A stretch of DNA of 64,000 bases from UBA7477 sp045602925 (GTDB taxonomy: Bacteria; Bacillota; Clostridia; Oscillospirales; Ruminococcaceae): NCBI GenBank assembly GCA_045602925.1, contig JAZSCN010000003.1, positions 1-64,000 of the forward strand. Direction: 5' to 3'. A program made the position numbers and the translations under genes. Numbering within the stretch: position 1 is the stretch's first letter; every line of letters starts with the position of its first letter. Of the stretch, positions 17,226 to 27,022 are shown in pieces. Under the pieces are notes generated by a model. It was not told the origin of the DNA and ran no database searches. It worked only from the letters and a program-made list of their open reading frames with translations.

Positions 17226-17255
17226 TATAATATAATTATTTCAATATTCTGGAAA

Positions 17256-17261
17256 TAAATA
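17256..17261 (+). promoter_or_regulatory. Late-type TAAATA box
   Basis: It lies exactly 6 nt before the ATG at 17268. Confidence 0.55.
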
Positions 17262-17267
17262 AAGTTA

Positions 17268-17723
17268 ATGTTAATTAAAGACGTTTTAGCACTTCTTACT
17301 GAGTATAATGCATCAAAAACTAATACCACTTTAGCAGGTCAGGGTGGTGAAAAAGCTACTGGTAAAAATTATGATAACATTATTACCGGTAAAGCTAAGC
17401 CTTATAAAGGTAATGAATATGAAACTAAGTATGCACGTGTCTTTCCGGCACTTGCAGAAATTGTTAAGAAAGTTAAAACGCAGTCTTTAAAGGGAGATAT
17501 TATGGTAACAGGTCCTGCATTGCAGGAATTAAATCAATTGTTAAAGGCATATAAACCTAAACCTACTCCCGAGGGTGATTTCTCTTTGCCATTTGGTGAT
17601 AACGTAAGAATGAAGTATAAAAGTAATACGGTATTTGTTGGTTATCATGACCCTAATAAACCTACTGCTAACTCTCCTGCTCCTACGGCTGACCCTGCAC
17701 CAGCCGCAGACATTACTAAATAA
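17268..17723 (+). CDS. Hypothetical late protein with Pro/Ala tail
   Basis: A 151-residue protein with a helical start (LIKDVLALLTEYNAS), a basic middle and a Pro/Ala/Thr-rich C-terminal 25 residues (PTANSPAPTADPAPAAD). It leads the run of tape-measure-like, tube-junction and hub genes, and both it and the next gene have a TAAATA box, so it is a late, probably virion or assembly, protein. No domain recognised. Confidence 0.65.
   Translation: MLIKDVLALLTEYNASKTNTTLAGQGGEKATGKNYDNIITGKAKPYKGNEYETKYARVFPALAEIVKKVKTQSLKGDIMVTGPALQELNQLLKAYKPKPTPEGDFSLPFGDNVRMKYKSNTVFVGYHDPNKPTANSPAPTADPAPAADITK
17717..17722 (+). promoter_or_regulatory. Late-type TAAATA box
   Basis: It overlaps the upstream stop codon and lies exactly 6 nt before the ATG at 17729. 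Confidence 0.5.
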
Positions 17724-17728
17724 TTTAC

Positions 17729-19669
17729 ATGGCCGCTGAGTTATCTATTCCTGCTGATATATTTGAAGAAATGGCAGGAATGAAGGAAATTACACCGCCG
17801 CCATCTCCTACTGGTGAGCAAAATGTAAATTCTGAACGTATAGTAACTCCTATAGATGAAGCACGTTTAAAAGTTGCTTCTCGTGCATTTTTTTCAAAAA
17901 TAGAAAAAAAGTTTGTTAAGACACTCAATAAAGTTGCTAAAAAATTATTGTCTTACCAAAAGCAAGATGCACCGCCTAAAATTAAGCGTCCTAAAAATAT
18001 CTTAGTAAAAATCATTATTAATGAATCTCCTGCTGAAACTGAAGGTAGAGAAAATGCCAAGGATGCTAAGAAAAATGAAAGCATTTTAACAAAAGCTTGG
18101 AAAGCCTTTAAATTTATTTTAAAAAAATTGCTTGGTTTTGTAGTTAAGCATTTGGTTAAGAAGGCAATTAAGATTATCTTGGCTGCTATGAAAAAAATGT
18201 TAAAAGCAGTCAAAAAAGCAGTCAAGGTAGCATTTAGAGTCTTTAAACGAACTATTAAAAAGATAGCAAAATGGATTTTTAAAAGCGTTAAAGCACTAGT
18301 TAAAGTTATTTGGAAATTAATAAAAAAATTATTTTTCAGAGGTAAAGCCTCAGCTAAACATTTCACTGGTGAGCCTAATAATAAAGATATGGGTGACCCA
18401 TCTTTAAGTCGAAAGAAAAATAAGATGGGATTAAAAATGAAGGGTATTAAGAAAAAAGAAAGCTTTATAATGAAAGCTCTTAAAAAGCTCTTTAAAAAAA
18501 TTGTTAAACCACTTCAAAAGTTAATCACTAAGGTCTTTAAGAAAATCATCATGAAAATTATTAAAACAATCGTGAAAATGATTGTTAAGTTTATTGCTAT
18601 GCAGGTAATCGGTTCGTTATTACCAGGTATTGGTAATGCAATTATGGGTGCAGCATCTATGGCTTTAATGGTAATGGATATTATAGGTATCGTTAATTTC
18701 GTACAAGGTATTTCAAGAGATGTAACTAGTTTAGCAGATGAAGTAGAGCCAGATGCAGATGAAGGTGATGGTCCGGATGATGATGGTCCTGACTTTGATG
18801 AAATGAGTATGCAGGAAGTCCAGGCTTTTATGAAAAATTTAGAGCAGCAGGGCCAGACTGCATCAGATGATTATTACGATGCTAAAGCTCGTTACTTAGA
18901 GCTATTAGCTGAGCAATATGAAAAAGAAGGTGATATAGAAGGTTTAGAACTTATAGAGCAAGCTATGGAAACAGGTCGTGTACCTACCGAAGGAGCACCT
19001 GAACATAATGGTCCTGAAGACCCTGACGCCATAAAGAAATTAGATATTAGTGCGTTACAAAAAGAATTACAACGCAGAAAAGAAGCTCAAGCTAAGAGAA
19101 AATACGAAAATAAACGTAAAAATGTATTTGATGAAAGTGAAATGAATATCCTCCTCAAAGGTGAAGAGGATGGAGGACCAATGTGGATGTCTATTTGGCG
19201 TGAAATAATGTGGTTTACTAAACAGGGTATTTGGGATAGATACTGGGTAGAGCCTGAGAGATTTAATAAAATTTGTTATGAGGAATTAGGTTCTAATATA
19301 GTTCCGCGCAAATACACCTATACAAATGAGCCTCAATGGTGGTATGAAACCAAAGAGCAGCGTGATGAACGTGTAGAAAAAGGAAGAAACAAAATTCTTA
19401 ATGAAGAAAATTCTGAATATTCCGAAAAAGAAGAACTTAAAGACCAACTTAAATTTGACGAAGTTATAGATAAAGTAGACAAATATAAGTTTAATACCAT
19501 GGAAGTTTCTTTCCAATATCGTAAAGAGAAAATTAATGAAATTAATGCTCAACGAACAAAGCATAATAAACTATTAGAAGCGTTAACAATTATTTTAGAT
19601 AAAAGAGGTCTTAGCACTGCTAATATGCCTCATAGACCATATCTAATGTCAGTAGGTCCAACAAAGTAA
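17729..19669 (+). CDS. Lysine-rich amphipathic, membrane-active-type tail protein
   Basis: The 646-residue protein has an unusual middle. Residues about 110-320 are repeated Lys-rich amphipathic helices (KKIAKWIFKSVKALVKVIW, LKKLFKKIVKPLQKLITKVF), ending in a hydrophobic hairpin (VIGSLLPGIGNAIMGAASMA, then MVMDIIGIVNFV). The C-terminal half is acidic and helical. It sits where T4 carries hub and tape-measure genes and is followed by a second protein of nearly equal length with hydrophobic segments. A tape-measure or DNA-entry (membrane pore) role is inferred; no family is recognised. The start lies 6 nt after a TAAATA box. Confidence 0.6.
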   Translation: MAAELSIPADIFEEMAGMKEITPPPSPTGEQNVNSERIVTPIDEARLKVASRAFFSKIEKKFVKTLNKVAKKLLSYQKQDAPPKIKRPKNILVKIIINESPAETEGRENAKDAKKNESILTKAWKAFKFILKKLLGFVVKHLVKKAIKIILAAMKKMLKAVKKAVKVAFRVFKRTIKKIAKWIFKSVKALVKVIWKLIKKLFFRGKASAKHFTGEPNNKDMGDPSLSRKKNKMGLKMKGIKKKESFIMKALKKLFKKIVKPLQKLITKVFKKIIMKIIKTIVKMIVKFIAMQVIGSLLPGIGNAIMGAASMALMVMDIIGIVNFVQGISRDVTSLADEVEPDADEGDGPDDDGPDFDEMSMQEVQAFMKNLEQQGQTASDDYYDAKARYLELLAEQYEKEGDIEGLELIEQAMETGRVPTEGAPEHNGPEDPDAIKKLDISALQKELQRRKEAQAKRKYENKRKNVFDESEMNILLKGEEDGGPMWMSIWREIMWFTKQGIWDRYWVEPERFNKICYEELGSNIVPRKYTYTNEPQWWYETKEQRDERVEKGRNKILNEENSEYSEKEELKDQLKFDEVIDKVDKYKFNTMEVSFQYRKEKINEINAQRTKHNKLLEALTIILDKRGLSTANMPHRPYLMSVGPTK

Positions 19670-19671
19670 AT

Positions 19672-19677
19672 TAAATA
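19672..19677 (+). promoter_or_regulatory. Late-type TAAATA box
   Basis: It lies exactly 6 nt before the ATG at 19684. Confidence 0.55.
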
Positions 19678-19683
19678 ATATCA

Positions 19684-21594
19684 ATGGCTGAGGAAAGACT
19701 TTCAGATGAAGTATTAAATGCTTTGGTAGAAAATACCAAAGTAATAGAAGCTAATAACCGTGTCTTAGAAGCACAGGGAGAAAAAACTGAAAAGAAAGAT
19801 AAAAAAGAAGCTAATGTTATAGCTGAGCCGAAAGTCAACTCTAGCTTAACTGGTGATGAAAAAGCCCGATATGCAAATATTGGTAAAGAGATGTTTGCTC
19901 CGGTTTTAAGCTCATTAGAAAAACTTATTAAGCGTGAAAAGAAAAAGAATGAAATGCTTATTAAGGATGATGCAGCTACTGTAGAAGATAACCTTAAAAT
20001 TCAGTATGAAACTAAACCCGATCCACAAGCTGAAGGAGGAGGTTCATCATGGCTAACTGTATTATTAGGTATATTAGCTGTTGCAGGTGTAGCTATAGCA
20101 TTATTTCATGATAAAATCGGCGAATTTTTTGGTAAAATTTGGGATTGGGTAACAGAGATGTTTTCATCTATTGCCAATTTCTTTAGTACTGAAAATGGAA
20201 GTTCTCCAATTTCGAAAATTCTTAAAATTTGTGGAGACGCCCTTGGAGCATTGTGGAGTTTTGTTAAGCCAATCTTTAAAAAGATGGGTGAATTTGGTAA
20301 AACAATTTGGAATGGTATTAAAGCTGGTTGGGATAAGTTTATCACTGGCCCTGATGGTATTTTAAACTTTGGTGTTAAAGTAGTTAAGGGTATTATTAGT
20401 TTTGCAAGTAATGCTATTTCTTGGATTGGTAATGCCATTAAATCTGCTGTTATGGGTCCGATTAATATGATTTTCGGCGGAGCTGAAGATGACGGTAAAG
20501 CAGCCGGTGAAGAAGCCGCTCAAGACGTTAAAGCCAGTGTTAATCAAGAAGCTACAGATGCAGCAGCCAGACAAAAAGCTATTACAGATGATGTTTTATT
20601 CAATGCAGAAAAAGCAGATGCTGCTATTATAGAAACTGCTCAAGCAAATAGAGATGCAGCATTACAGAGAGCCAAAGAACAAGGTTTAGAAGTTAAAGAT
20701 GGTAGGGTCACCGATGAGTCTCTTAAAGAGCATGCAGCCAAAGCTGGCTTGGATGCCTTTATGAAAGCTAATGGCATTGATAATGTGGATTCTGAAGAAT
20801 ATGAAAGATATAAAAATGAGTTCATGAAGTTTGTCGAGCTTAAAGATGGTGAAGCCAAGATTAATATGGAAGGGCTTAAAAATCATCTTAATAAATTAGC
20901 TGATGAAGAATCATCAATATGGACAATCGAATCAGATTTTATTGATGGTCTTCAGAATATGACAACTGACCAGATAAACTCTATTAATGGTAGTGTTACA
21001 GGTGCTCTTCAAGAAGGTTTACAAGTTACTGCTGATATGAAAGCAGCTGAAAACCTTGAAAATATGACAGAAGAAGAACGTTTTGAAGCACGTCTTCGTC
21101 AAGCCATGAATAGTGGTAAATCTGCTGAGTTCCGTTTCATGGAAGGCCGTAAAATGATTTTAGAATCTGCCGAACTTATTAAATCTACATTTGGTAACTA
21201 TGATGAAAATATCAGAAAAAACTTTACTTCTACATGGGCTAGTTTCATGAAGGACTTTTTGGATAAGATTCAAATTATTATTAATACCTCTACACCTCAA
21301 GATAATAGTACGAATAATTATCAAATTACGCCATTACATAAAGAAACATTTACAACAATGGCCAATCAATTAGTATCATTGGCACAAGCCTCACTTGATG
21401 TAGTTACTAAACAAAATAACATTTTAGGTGAAATTTGTTTACTCTTGGCCAACCCACCTGCACCTCCTACAGCTGCTACTCCTATTATTGCAGATAATGC
21501 AATGGATAAATTAGATGAAGGAGCTAACTATGTAGCCAGAACAGCTAAATCGTTAGTGGCAAACTTAGCAGATGCTGTAACATTTTGGGATTAA
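19684..21594 (+). CDS. Tape-measure-like protein
   Basis: A 636-residue protein with a charged helical N-terminal region, one clear membrane-type segment (WLTVLLGILAVAGVAIALF, about 118-140) and Gly/Trp-rich amphipathic helices (about 140-260, for example FGKIWDWVTEMFSSIANFF). A long Ala/Glu-rich coiled region follows (about 260-480). This 'hydrophobic patch plus long helix' design is that of tape measure proteins, which fix tail length and are ejected into the cell; T4 gp29 has 590 residues. It lies between the Lys-rich protein and a tube/baseplate junction candidate. The family is not identifiable by eye. Confidence 0.55.
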   Translation: MAEERLSDEVLNALVENTKVIEANNRVLEAQGEKTEKKDKKEANVIAEPKVNSSLTGDEKARYANIGKEMFAPVLSSLEKLIKREKKKNEMLIKDDAATVEDNLKIQYETKPDPQAEGGGSSWLTVLLGILAVAGVAIALFHDKIGEFFGKIWDWVTEMFSSIANFFSTENGSSPISKILKICGDALGALWSFVKPIFKKMGEFGKTIWNGIKAGWDKFITGPDGILNFGVKVVKGIISFASNAISWIGNAIKSAVMGPINMIFGGAEDDGKAAGEEAAQDVKASVNQEATDAAARQKAITDDVLFNAEKADAAIIETAQANRDAALQRAKEQGLEVKDGRVTDESLKEHAAKAGLDAFMKANGIDNVDSEEYERYKNEFMKFVELKDGEAKINMEGLKNHLNKLADEESSIWTIESDFIDGLQNMTTDQINSINGSVTGALQEGLQVTADMKAAENLENMTEEERFEARLRQAMNSGKSAEFRFMEGRKMILESAELIKSTFGNYDENIRKNFTSTWASFMKDFLDKIQIIINTSTPQDNSTNNYQITPLHKETFTTMANQLVSLAQASLDVVTKQNNILGEICLLLANPPAPPTAATPIIADNAMDKLDEGANYVARTAKSLVANLADAVTFWD

Positions 21595-21600
21595 TAAATA
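21595..21600 (+). promoter_or_regulatory. Late-type TAAATA box
   Basis: It lies 7 nt before the ATG at 21608. Confidence 0.5.
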
Positions 21601-21607
21601 ATACTAT

Positions 21608-22885
21608 ATGTCATCTAACAGTCTTAGTGATGCTTTAAAAGCTGAACAAAAACGAGTATTAGGAATTTCATTTACTAGCGGAGGAGATGGCGGAACTATT
21701 GATATAGTAAGCAAATACCCTTGGATTGCAGATGAAACTGTTAGCAGCGGTTCCAGCGATATGTCGTCTGATGGTACTTCATTTCAAAAACGCAATAATA
21801 TGCCTTTCTGTTACGCAATAGAACGCGTTTCAGCAGTAAATGCATCGATAGCTAATATCGCTAATATGGTTAATACAATGGGTGACCAATTAAGTAAAGG
21901 CGTGGATACTGCCGGTAATTTAACAACAACACTTTTGGGTAGCGGGGCTGGTGATACTGTTAAAAACGTAGGTTCAACAGTAGTAAATGGTGTAAAGGAC
22001 ATTTTTAACCAACTTAAAGATAAGTTTAAATTTGCTGAGTTGCTTAAAGCAAATAATATGAATAGTCAAATGTTTGGCCCTTATCAGTACCTTTATATCA
22101 CTAAAGCAACTGGTAAAAAATTCGTATTTCCTTTAGCAACTAATGATTCCTCATTCTCTACTGTTAAAAATAAGTGGGGTGCAATGAAAAAATTGCCAGG
22201 TGTTTTAGGCGACCTTGTTGGAACTGGTATTGAAAAACTTAAGACGTTTTCAGCTACTTTAAACGTGCTCAATAACATGGATTCTCTTGTCTCAGGTAAA
22301 GGTGATAGTGATATGGGTAACGTTGATGAAACTCCAAAAACTTACTCATATCCAACTGATGGTGATGCATTAAATGTTGCCTTTACATTATATAATACCA
22401 CTCGTTTAAATGCATGGAAAGATAATTACAGATTCTTGTTATTGTTTGTATTACGTAACTTACCAATGCGTATAGATGCGTTCACTTTCACTCCTCCTGT
22501 ATTGTATGATATTATTCAGCCAGGTGTTAAAAGATTACCAGTTTGTTGTGCTGAAAATATCAAAATTGTGCCAAAGGGTATGGTTCGCATATTAACATGC
22601 GAAAACTTTATTAAAGGTAGTGGTACTATAACAGTAAATGTTCCTGAAGCTTGGGAAGTTAATATTACTTTCAAGAGCCTTATTGGTACTAGCGCTAATA
22701 TGATTCTTTCTGAGTTAACAGGACCATTAAATGTATCAGTTTCTAAAACAGAAGTTGCACCTGCAACACCTGCTGACTCATCAGCTGAAACACCTCCGGC
22801 TACTTCTGAAACTCAAGAAGTTCCTCAAAATGAGCCTTTGCCTATACCTAATACTCCGCCTCAATCTCCACCACAATTAGGATAA
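21608..22885 (+). CDS. Baseplate/tail-tube junction protein (gp48-like)
   Basis: A 425-residue protein. Its first 230 residues are Gly/Ser/Val-rich with two helical stretches. Residues about 245-375 look like a tube-type domain: DALNVAFTLYNTT, then MRIDAFTFTPPVLYDIIQPG, KGMVRILTCENFIKGSG and VPEAWEVNITFKSLIG. T4 gp48 (364 residues) caps the baseplate and starts the tube, and the 'PEAW-V-ITF-SLI' ending matches that group best. The last 45 residues are a Pro/Ala/Thr tail. It lies next to the tape-measure candidate, as gp48 does in T4 (29-48-54). Confidence 0.5.
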   Translation: MSSNSLSDALKAEQKRVLGISFTSGGDGGTIDIVSKYPWIADETVSSGSSDMSSDGTSFQKRNNMPFCYAIERVSAVNASIANIANMVNTMGDQLSKGVDTAGNLTTTLLGSGAGDTVKNVGSTVVNGVKDIFNQLKDKFKFAELLKANNMNSQMFGPYQYLYITKATGKKFVFPLATNDSSFSTVKNKWGAMKKLPGVLGDLVGTGIEKLKTFSATLNVLNNMDSLVSGKGDSDMGNVDETPKTYSYPTDGDALNVAFTLYNTTRLNAWKDNYRFLLLFVLRNLPMRIDAFTFTPPVLYDIIQPGVKRLPVCCAENIKIVPKGMVRILTCENFIKGSGTITVNVPEAWEVNITFKSLIGTSANMILSELTGPLNVSVSKTEVAPATPADSSAETPPATSETQEVPQNEPLPIPNTPPQSPPQLG

Positions 22886-22886
22886 T

Positions 22887-23189
22887 ATGGATTACTCTAC
22901 AATTTTCAGACGATATAATACTACGGAAAATTTACCGTTTTTGCTTTTAAATAAACGAGTAGAATTTCCTACTGATAGAACTCTCCATATATATGGAACA
23001 AGATTAGTTGATGGTAATACACCATGGACTACTATGAGCTATAAAATATACGGAACTATAGATTATTGGTGGATACTCTGCTCATTAAACCCAAGCTCTG
23101 TATTTTATGCTAATGATAGTGATGTTATATATTACATAAAACCGGAGTATCTTGATGTAATTCTTAATTCAATATCTAGCAATATATAA
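22887..23189 (+). CDS. Baseplate wedge protein (T4 gp53 family)
   Basis: A compact 100-residue protein with the core of gp53: a pair of strands (TLHIYGTRLVDG), then YKIYGTIDYWWILCSLNP, matching the family signature 'YG-P-YWWI-A--N', and a C-terminal IYYIKPEYLDVIL. gp53 in T4 (196 residues) links wedges around the hub; this copy is about half that length and retains only the core. It starts 1 nt after the upstream stop, and its TAA shares its final A with the ATG of the hub gene (TAATG), so translation is coupled. Confidence 0.65.
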   Translation: MDYSTIFRRYNTTENLPFLLLNKRVEFPTDRTLHIYGTRLVDGNTPWTTMSYKIYGTIDYWWILCSLNPSSVFYANDSDVIYYIKPEYLDVILNSISSNI

Positions 23190-25207
23190 TGCCAAATCCA
23201 CAAGAAACATTAGCAAATGCAGGTGCTAATACTCAATCAGCAGTAACTCAAGGCACAGTACAACCTGCTGCAACGGTTCCTGCCGCACCAGCTGCCATTA
23301 ATTCAGCAGTAGACCCAACTGTAGCAAATTCCGTACCAAGTGGTGCTCCGGCTGCAACAGGTGTAGCAGCAGCTTTATTCGGAACTACTGCTCCAGCAAC
23401 TACTACTGCTCCAGCTGCTTCTAGCTCTGCACCTGACAGCTCAGCAAGTCAAGAAGGAACTGACATATTTGAACACATGGCAACATTATCGAATTTTGCT
23501 AATATTGAGTATACTAAATTCGATGATGGCGGTAACCGTAAAATTGAATGTATCTTTGTTGATAAAATAAAGATGGATAAAGAGTCAGCAATATACTGCA
23601 CTTACGGTAAAGCAATTAAAAGTATAGTTATAAATCAAACTGTTACTAATTATGGTTATACTGCCTCAATGATTATTAATGACAGTAATGGATTTATACA
23701 AAGTATAGTAAATCATCAGTCTAATTTCTATTGTGTTTTGAATATAATGGAAATATTTTCAGAAGCTGATGATATTTTAGGTGAATCTGGAGCTGCCAGA
23801 GTTGAATCTGGGATTATGCCTGCTCCATATATTTTTGAAATTGAAGATGTTACATCTAAATCACCTGACGGTGCCAAAGAAAAGGTTTATAGCTTTAAAT
23901 TAATAGATTTAGTTTCTGCAACTCTTAAAAAGGTTTCTTATGGTAATTTACTTATATGGAACCCTTTTTTCATGCAATCTGCTAATTTCATAGACCTTTA
24001 TAAGACAATAATTGATTTTGCTGCTGAAATCATATCATTTGCACATAACAAAAAATATTTCTACTCAAATCATTTATTCTTTACAGATGATATTACTGAT
24101 AGCTTTAATGATTTAATTAAAAATGTAATTCTAAAGGACTTACCAATATCAATGTCCTGTTATGAGTTATTAGATTATATCTATAAACATGCTGCTAGAG
24201 AGATTGAACCGCCTAAACAATTTGAAGGTGAAACAGTTGGTAATGTTCTAATTCCAGTTTTACTTCAAGAAGAAAATGAAGATATAAGTAGTGCTTATAG
24301 AAATTACTTTAAAAGAGATACTGATAAAAAACTTGTAATGCCCATTTCATATTCTGGTAAATCTTCAATTACCGGTAATATGGTAAAAAGAGGGTTATTT
24401 GCAAAATGTATATTAATGCCATTTGAATTAGCATTTAATTCAGATAAATGCATGATTTATGAAAATATTAACCCCATACAAGATGAAAATGGTGCATTAA
24501 CAGAACGAGAAACTTATTTCGAAGCTATAAATGGTATAACAGTATGTCCTATCAGTGAAAGCGTTGATTTACCTCCTTCTAACTTTGTAGTTGGTTTAGG
24601 TTGGAAAAACTTATCTCTCATGGCTGATACTCCATCTGGTGGTAGCAATATGCTTATTTTCTTTAACTGGATTTATGAATTTTATAAAGCAGCATTTCTT
24701 AATGATAAATCCAGTGCTATTAAAGGTAAATTAGGTAAAAACTTATATCCTTCTGTGGACCCTCACTTCCATAAAATGGAAAGTGCCGGGTTGTTAGAGG
24801 GAGATAAAGAAAAATTTGCAAAAATTAATTCCAATACAATTGTATTAAAGTCTACTGATACTGTTAAAGAAGCATTATATCATGTAGGTAGAGCTTTAAA
24901 ATCATTTATCTTTTTAAATGCCTTATTTGGTTTTAAAGTAAAGGGTAATATATATAGACATCCCGGTGAAATTATTAAAATAACTAATGCATTTAATAGT
25001 GAAGAAGCTGATAGTGCAGTATCATCAGTAGGTGGTGCCGAAGGTGCATTAGCAGGTTTCTCTTTAGCTTATATTACAAGTGTTGCACATATATTCAACG
25101 GTAACAAATTCCAAGACAGTATCTATGCTTCAAGAATATGTTCAGTTGATACAGTTCAAGCTGCTGCATCGCCTCCAATAGAAGGTTCAACCGGTGATGC
25201 AGTTTAA
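23189..25207 (+). CDS. Baseplate hub protein (gp27-like)
   Basis: The 672-residue protein has a low-complexity Ala/Pro/Thr/Ser leader (about residues 10-90) and then a beta-rich body. Strands near 100-190 (KIECIFVDKIKM, IKSIVINQTVTNYGYTASMII) and a helical middle suit the tube-like domains of hub proteins. The C-terminal FGFKVKGNIYRHPGEIIKI, LAYITSVAHIFNGNKF and IYASRIC is the usual end of gp27/gpD-type hubs. The hub would hold the spike proteins encoded just downstream on the opposite strand. Its TAA interlocks with the convergent spike gene stop (25204-25207). Size exceeds T4 gp27 (391). Confidence 0.6.
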   Translation: MPNPQETLANAGANTQSAVTQGTVQPAATVPAAPAAINSAVDPTVANSVPSGAPAATGVAAALFGTTAPATTTAPAASSSAPDSSASQEGTDIFEHMATLSNFANIEYTKFDDGGNRKIECIFVDKIKMDKESAIYCTYGKAIKSIVINQTVTNYGYTASMIINDSNGFIQSIVNHQSNFYCVLNIMEIFSEADDILGESGAARVESGIMPAPYIFEIEDVTSKSPDGAKEKVYSFKLIDLVSATLKKVSYGNLLIWNPFFMQSANFIDLYKTIIDFAAEIISFAHNKKYFYSNHLFFTDDITDSFNDLIKNVILKDLPISMSCYELLDYIYKHAAREIEPPKQFEGETVGNVLIPVLLQEENEDISSAYRNYFKRDTDKKLVMPISYSGKSSITGNMVKRGLFAKCILMPFELAFNSDKCMIYENINPIQDENGALTERETYFEAINGITVCPISESVDLPPSNFVVGLGWKNLSLMADTPSGGSNMLIFFNWIYEFYKAAFLNDKSSAIKGKLGKNLYPSVDPHFHKMESAGLLEGDKEKFAKINSNTIVLKSTDTVKEALYHVGRALKSFIFLNALFGFKVKGNIYRHPGEIIKITNAFNSEEADSAVSSVGGAEGALAGFSLAYITSVAHIFNGNKFQDSIYASRICSVDTVQAAASPPIEGSTGDAV

Positions 25208-26163
25208 AACATTCCACCGAAAAGCGAGGACATACAATCAGTAAATGCGTTGGTAACACGTTTTTGAACTTTACCCATTACTGCAGACATACTTCCTCCA
25301 AAACTCTCAGGTTGTTTAGCAGGAACAGCTTTATTGCCTCCAGTAGCAGCAGATTCAGCCCATACTTCATCCTGTGATTGAGCAAATGTACAAGCAGCAT
25401 GCTTATATGTGTGTTTATGTGGAAGAATACGACCTACACTTCGTGTTGTAGTAAGCGGGTCTAAAGTAAATTGCATATATACTGTTGGCATATGTGACAT
25501 TGCCGGACCACCATCCGTTGTAACAGGAGGAGTTGTAGATATAAGTTGAGCAGTACCCGTTAATATAGTAGGAGTATTAAAGAATACTGGAAGAACCGGG
25601 CTCATGGAAGTATCCATAATTTGTTGAGGAGCAGTCATATGATTAATAAACAATTCACCATTAACAAATGCACCACCTTGAACTACCAAATTTTTAGCCA
25701 TTTTAACTGAGTTAACAAAAGTGGTATTATCACTTTCAACATAAAACTCAGGACCTTTAATAACTACGATTTCGCTGCTAACTACTTTAACAACATTTGA
25801 AATAATGCTAGCACATTCACTGGCAACAATATTTGCAAGTCCGCCCGCGGCCATAAGATTAATGTTACCACCCGAATTAAGGCTGATACCACCACCTGCA
25901 GCATCAATACTAAATTTATTCATGGCAACCATTGAATATGTACCGCCATGATGGTCACCTGAATTATCTACTGCTTCACACTCAGTGTAAGTTAAAGTAG
26001 ACTCCATCGTACCTTGGGTTGGTGAAGTAGATACTACTTTGCGTTCACGACCGGCTCCATCCTTACGGCAGGACGGGAATACATTTGGGTTAGAACCTAC
26101 TATAGTAACTTTATCATCAATTGCTTGTGTCATATCGACACCGCTATCACCACGTGCTTTCAT
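25204..26163 (-). CDS. Central spike beta-helix protein (gp5 C-terminal-like)
   Basis: The 319-residue protein contains a Gly/Asn/Ile/Val-rich stretch (about 80-180: FSIDAAGGGISLNSGGNINL, EIVVIKGPEFYVES, KNLVVQGGAFVNGELF) with the regular short repeats of a triangular beta-helix, as in the needle of T4 gp5 and VgrG. Downstream is RILPHKHTYKHA (about 245-256), giving HxH-type histidines, which bind metal in several phage spike tips. The last 60 residues are Ala/Ser-rich. With the OB-fold protein at 27.0-27.6 kb it appears to make up a split version of gp5. Confidence 0.55.
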   Translation of the reverse strand: MKARGDSGVDMTQAIDDKVTIVGSNPNVFPSCRKDGAGRERKVVSTSPTQGTMESTLTYTECEAVDNSGDHHGGTYSMVAMNKFSIDAAGGGISLNSGGNINLMAAGGLANIVASECASIISNVVKVVSSEIVVIKGPEFYVESDNTTFVNSVKMAKNLVVQGGAFVNGELFINHMTAPQQIMDTSMSPVLPVFFNTPTILTGTAQLISTTPPVTTDGGPAMSHMPTVYMQFTLDPLTTTRSVGRILPHKHTYKHAACTFAQSQDEVWAESAATGGNKAVPAKQPESFGGSMSAVMGKVQKRVTNAFTDCMSSLFGGMF

Positions 26164-26166
26164 ATA

Positions 26167-27021
26167 TTAACAATTTTGTTTTTCTAATTCCATTATTTTA
26201 GGCGTTAACTCTGCTGCCTTTTGCTCATACTCATCTTTATTATAAGTGCTCTTTTTATCTTTACTTTCACTTGCCGGATTTGCAAATAATACACTAAAAT
26301 CACCTTCTGAAAGTGCCTTTTTAATATTTTCTTTAGTTGGGCACTCAGGTAATTTATCATACATCAATTCAGTTTGTTTTTGCACTTTTTCTAATTCATT
26401 TTTTGCAACTAATCCGGCTTTCTTAATTTGAGCAGCAGAAGCCATTTTGCTAAACTTTTTAGAGTAACTAGAAATTTCGTTAGCTACATCTGAAGCCATT
26501 GCTAAAAATAAATTACCACCGTTAGAACTTAATGGCTCATCATCTCCATCTGCAACATCATCTTTGACGTCTACTATCGCATCAAGTACCTTTAATGGAA
26601 TACCTACTAAGGTTTTAAGTACACTGCCGGCTGTATCATTTCTATTATCATTAAAACCCGAACGAGCGGCAACTAACTCAGCTTTTAACTTGTCCGCATC
26701 TTGATGTAATTTTTTATAAACTACTGCAGGATTACCAATCATTCGTGCTCTGGAACCAAATGCACCTTCATTTAGCTCATTAGTATAAATGGAATCATTG
26801 CCTGATGTTTCAGACATATTATTACCACGGTTAACTCCTACGTTATCAGTCTGAACCACAGATTTAGTTACGTTATCTGATACAACTGTAGTATTACCGT
26901 TACTATTAGATGTCTGTTGAACATTATAATGTCCGCTATTTGGTCCATTTGAACGTGTGGTAACAGTTGTTGTTACCCCGTTACCATTATAAGATTGCTG
27001 TGTATTTGTACCTCCTGCCAT
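26167..27021 (-). CDS. Hypothetical structural protein with Asn/Thr-rich N-terminus
   Basis: A 284-residue protein. The first 80 residues are low-complexity Asn/Thr/Ser/Gly/Val with VTTTVTTRSN-type beta repeats; the rest is helical and charged, with a C-terminal coiled part. It lies between the two spike-type proteins on the minus strand with gaps of 1-3 nt, so it is probably part of, or an assembly factor for, the spike/hub. No family recognised. Confidence 0.6.
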   Translation of the reverse strand: MAGGTNTQQSYNGNGVTTTVTTRSNGPNSGHYNVQQTSNSNGNTTVVSDNVTKSVVQTDNVGVNRGNNMSETSGNDSIYTNELNEGAFGSRARMIGNPAVVYKKLHQDADKLKAELVAARSGFNDNRNDTAGSVLKTLVGIPLKVLDAIVDVKDDVADGDDEPLSSNGGNLFLAMASDVANEISSYSKKFSKMASAAQIKKAGLVAKNELEKVQKQTELMYDKLPECPTKENIKKALSEGDFSVLFANPASESKDKKSTYNKDEYEQKAAELTPKIMELEKQNC

Positions 27022-27022
27022 A

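Noticed and set aside
17953..18366. 137-residue minus-strand ORF inside the Lys-rich protein gene
   Set aside because: It is the antisense shadow of the repetitive AAA/AAG-rich coding region, without a start context.
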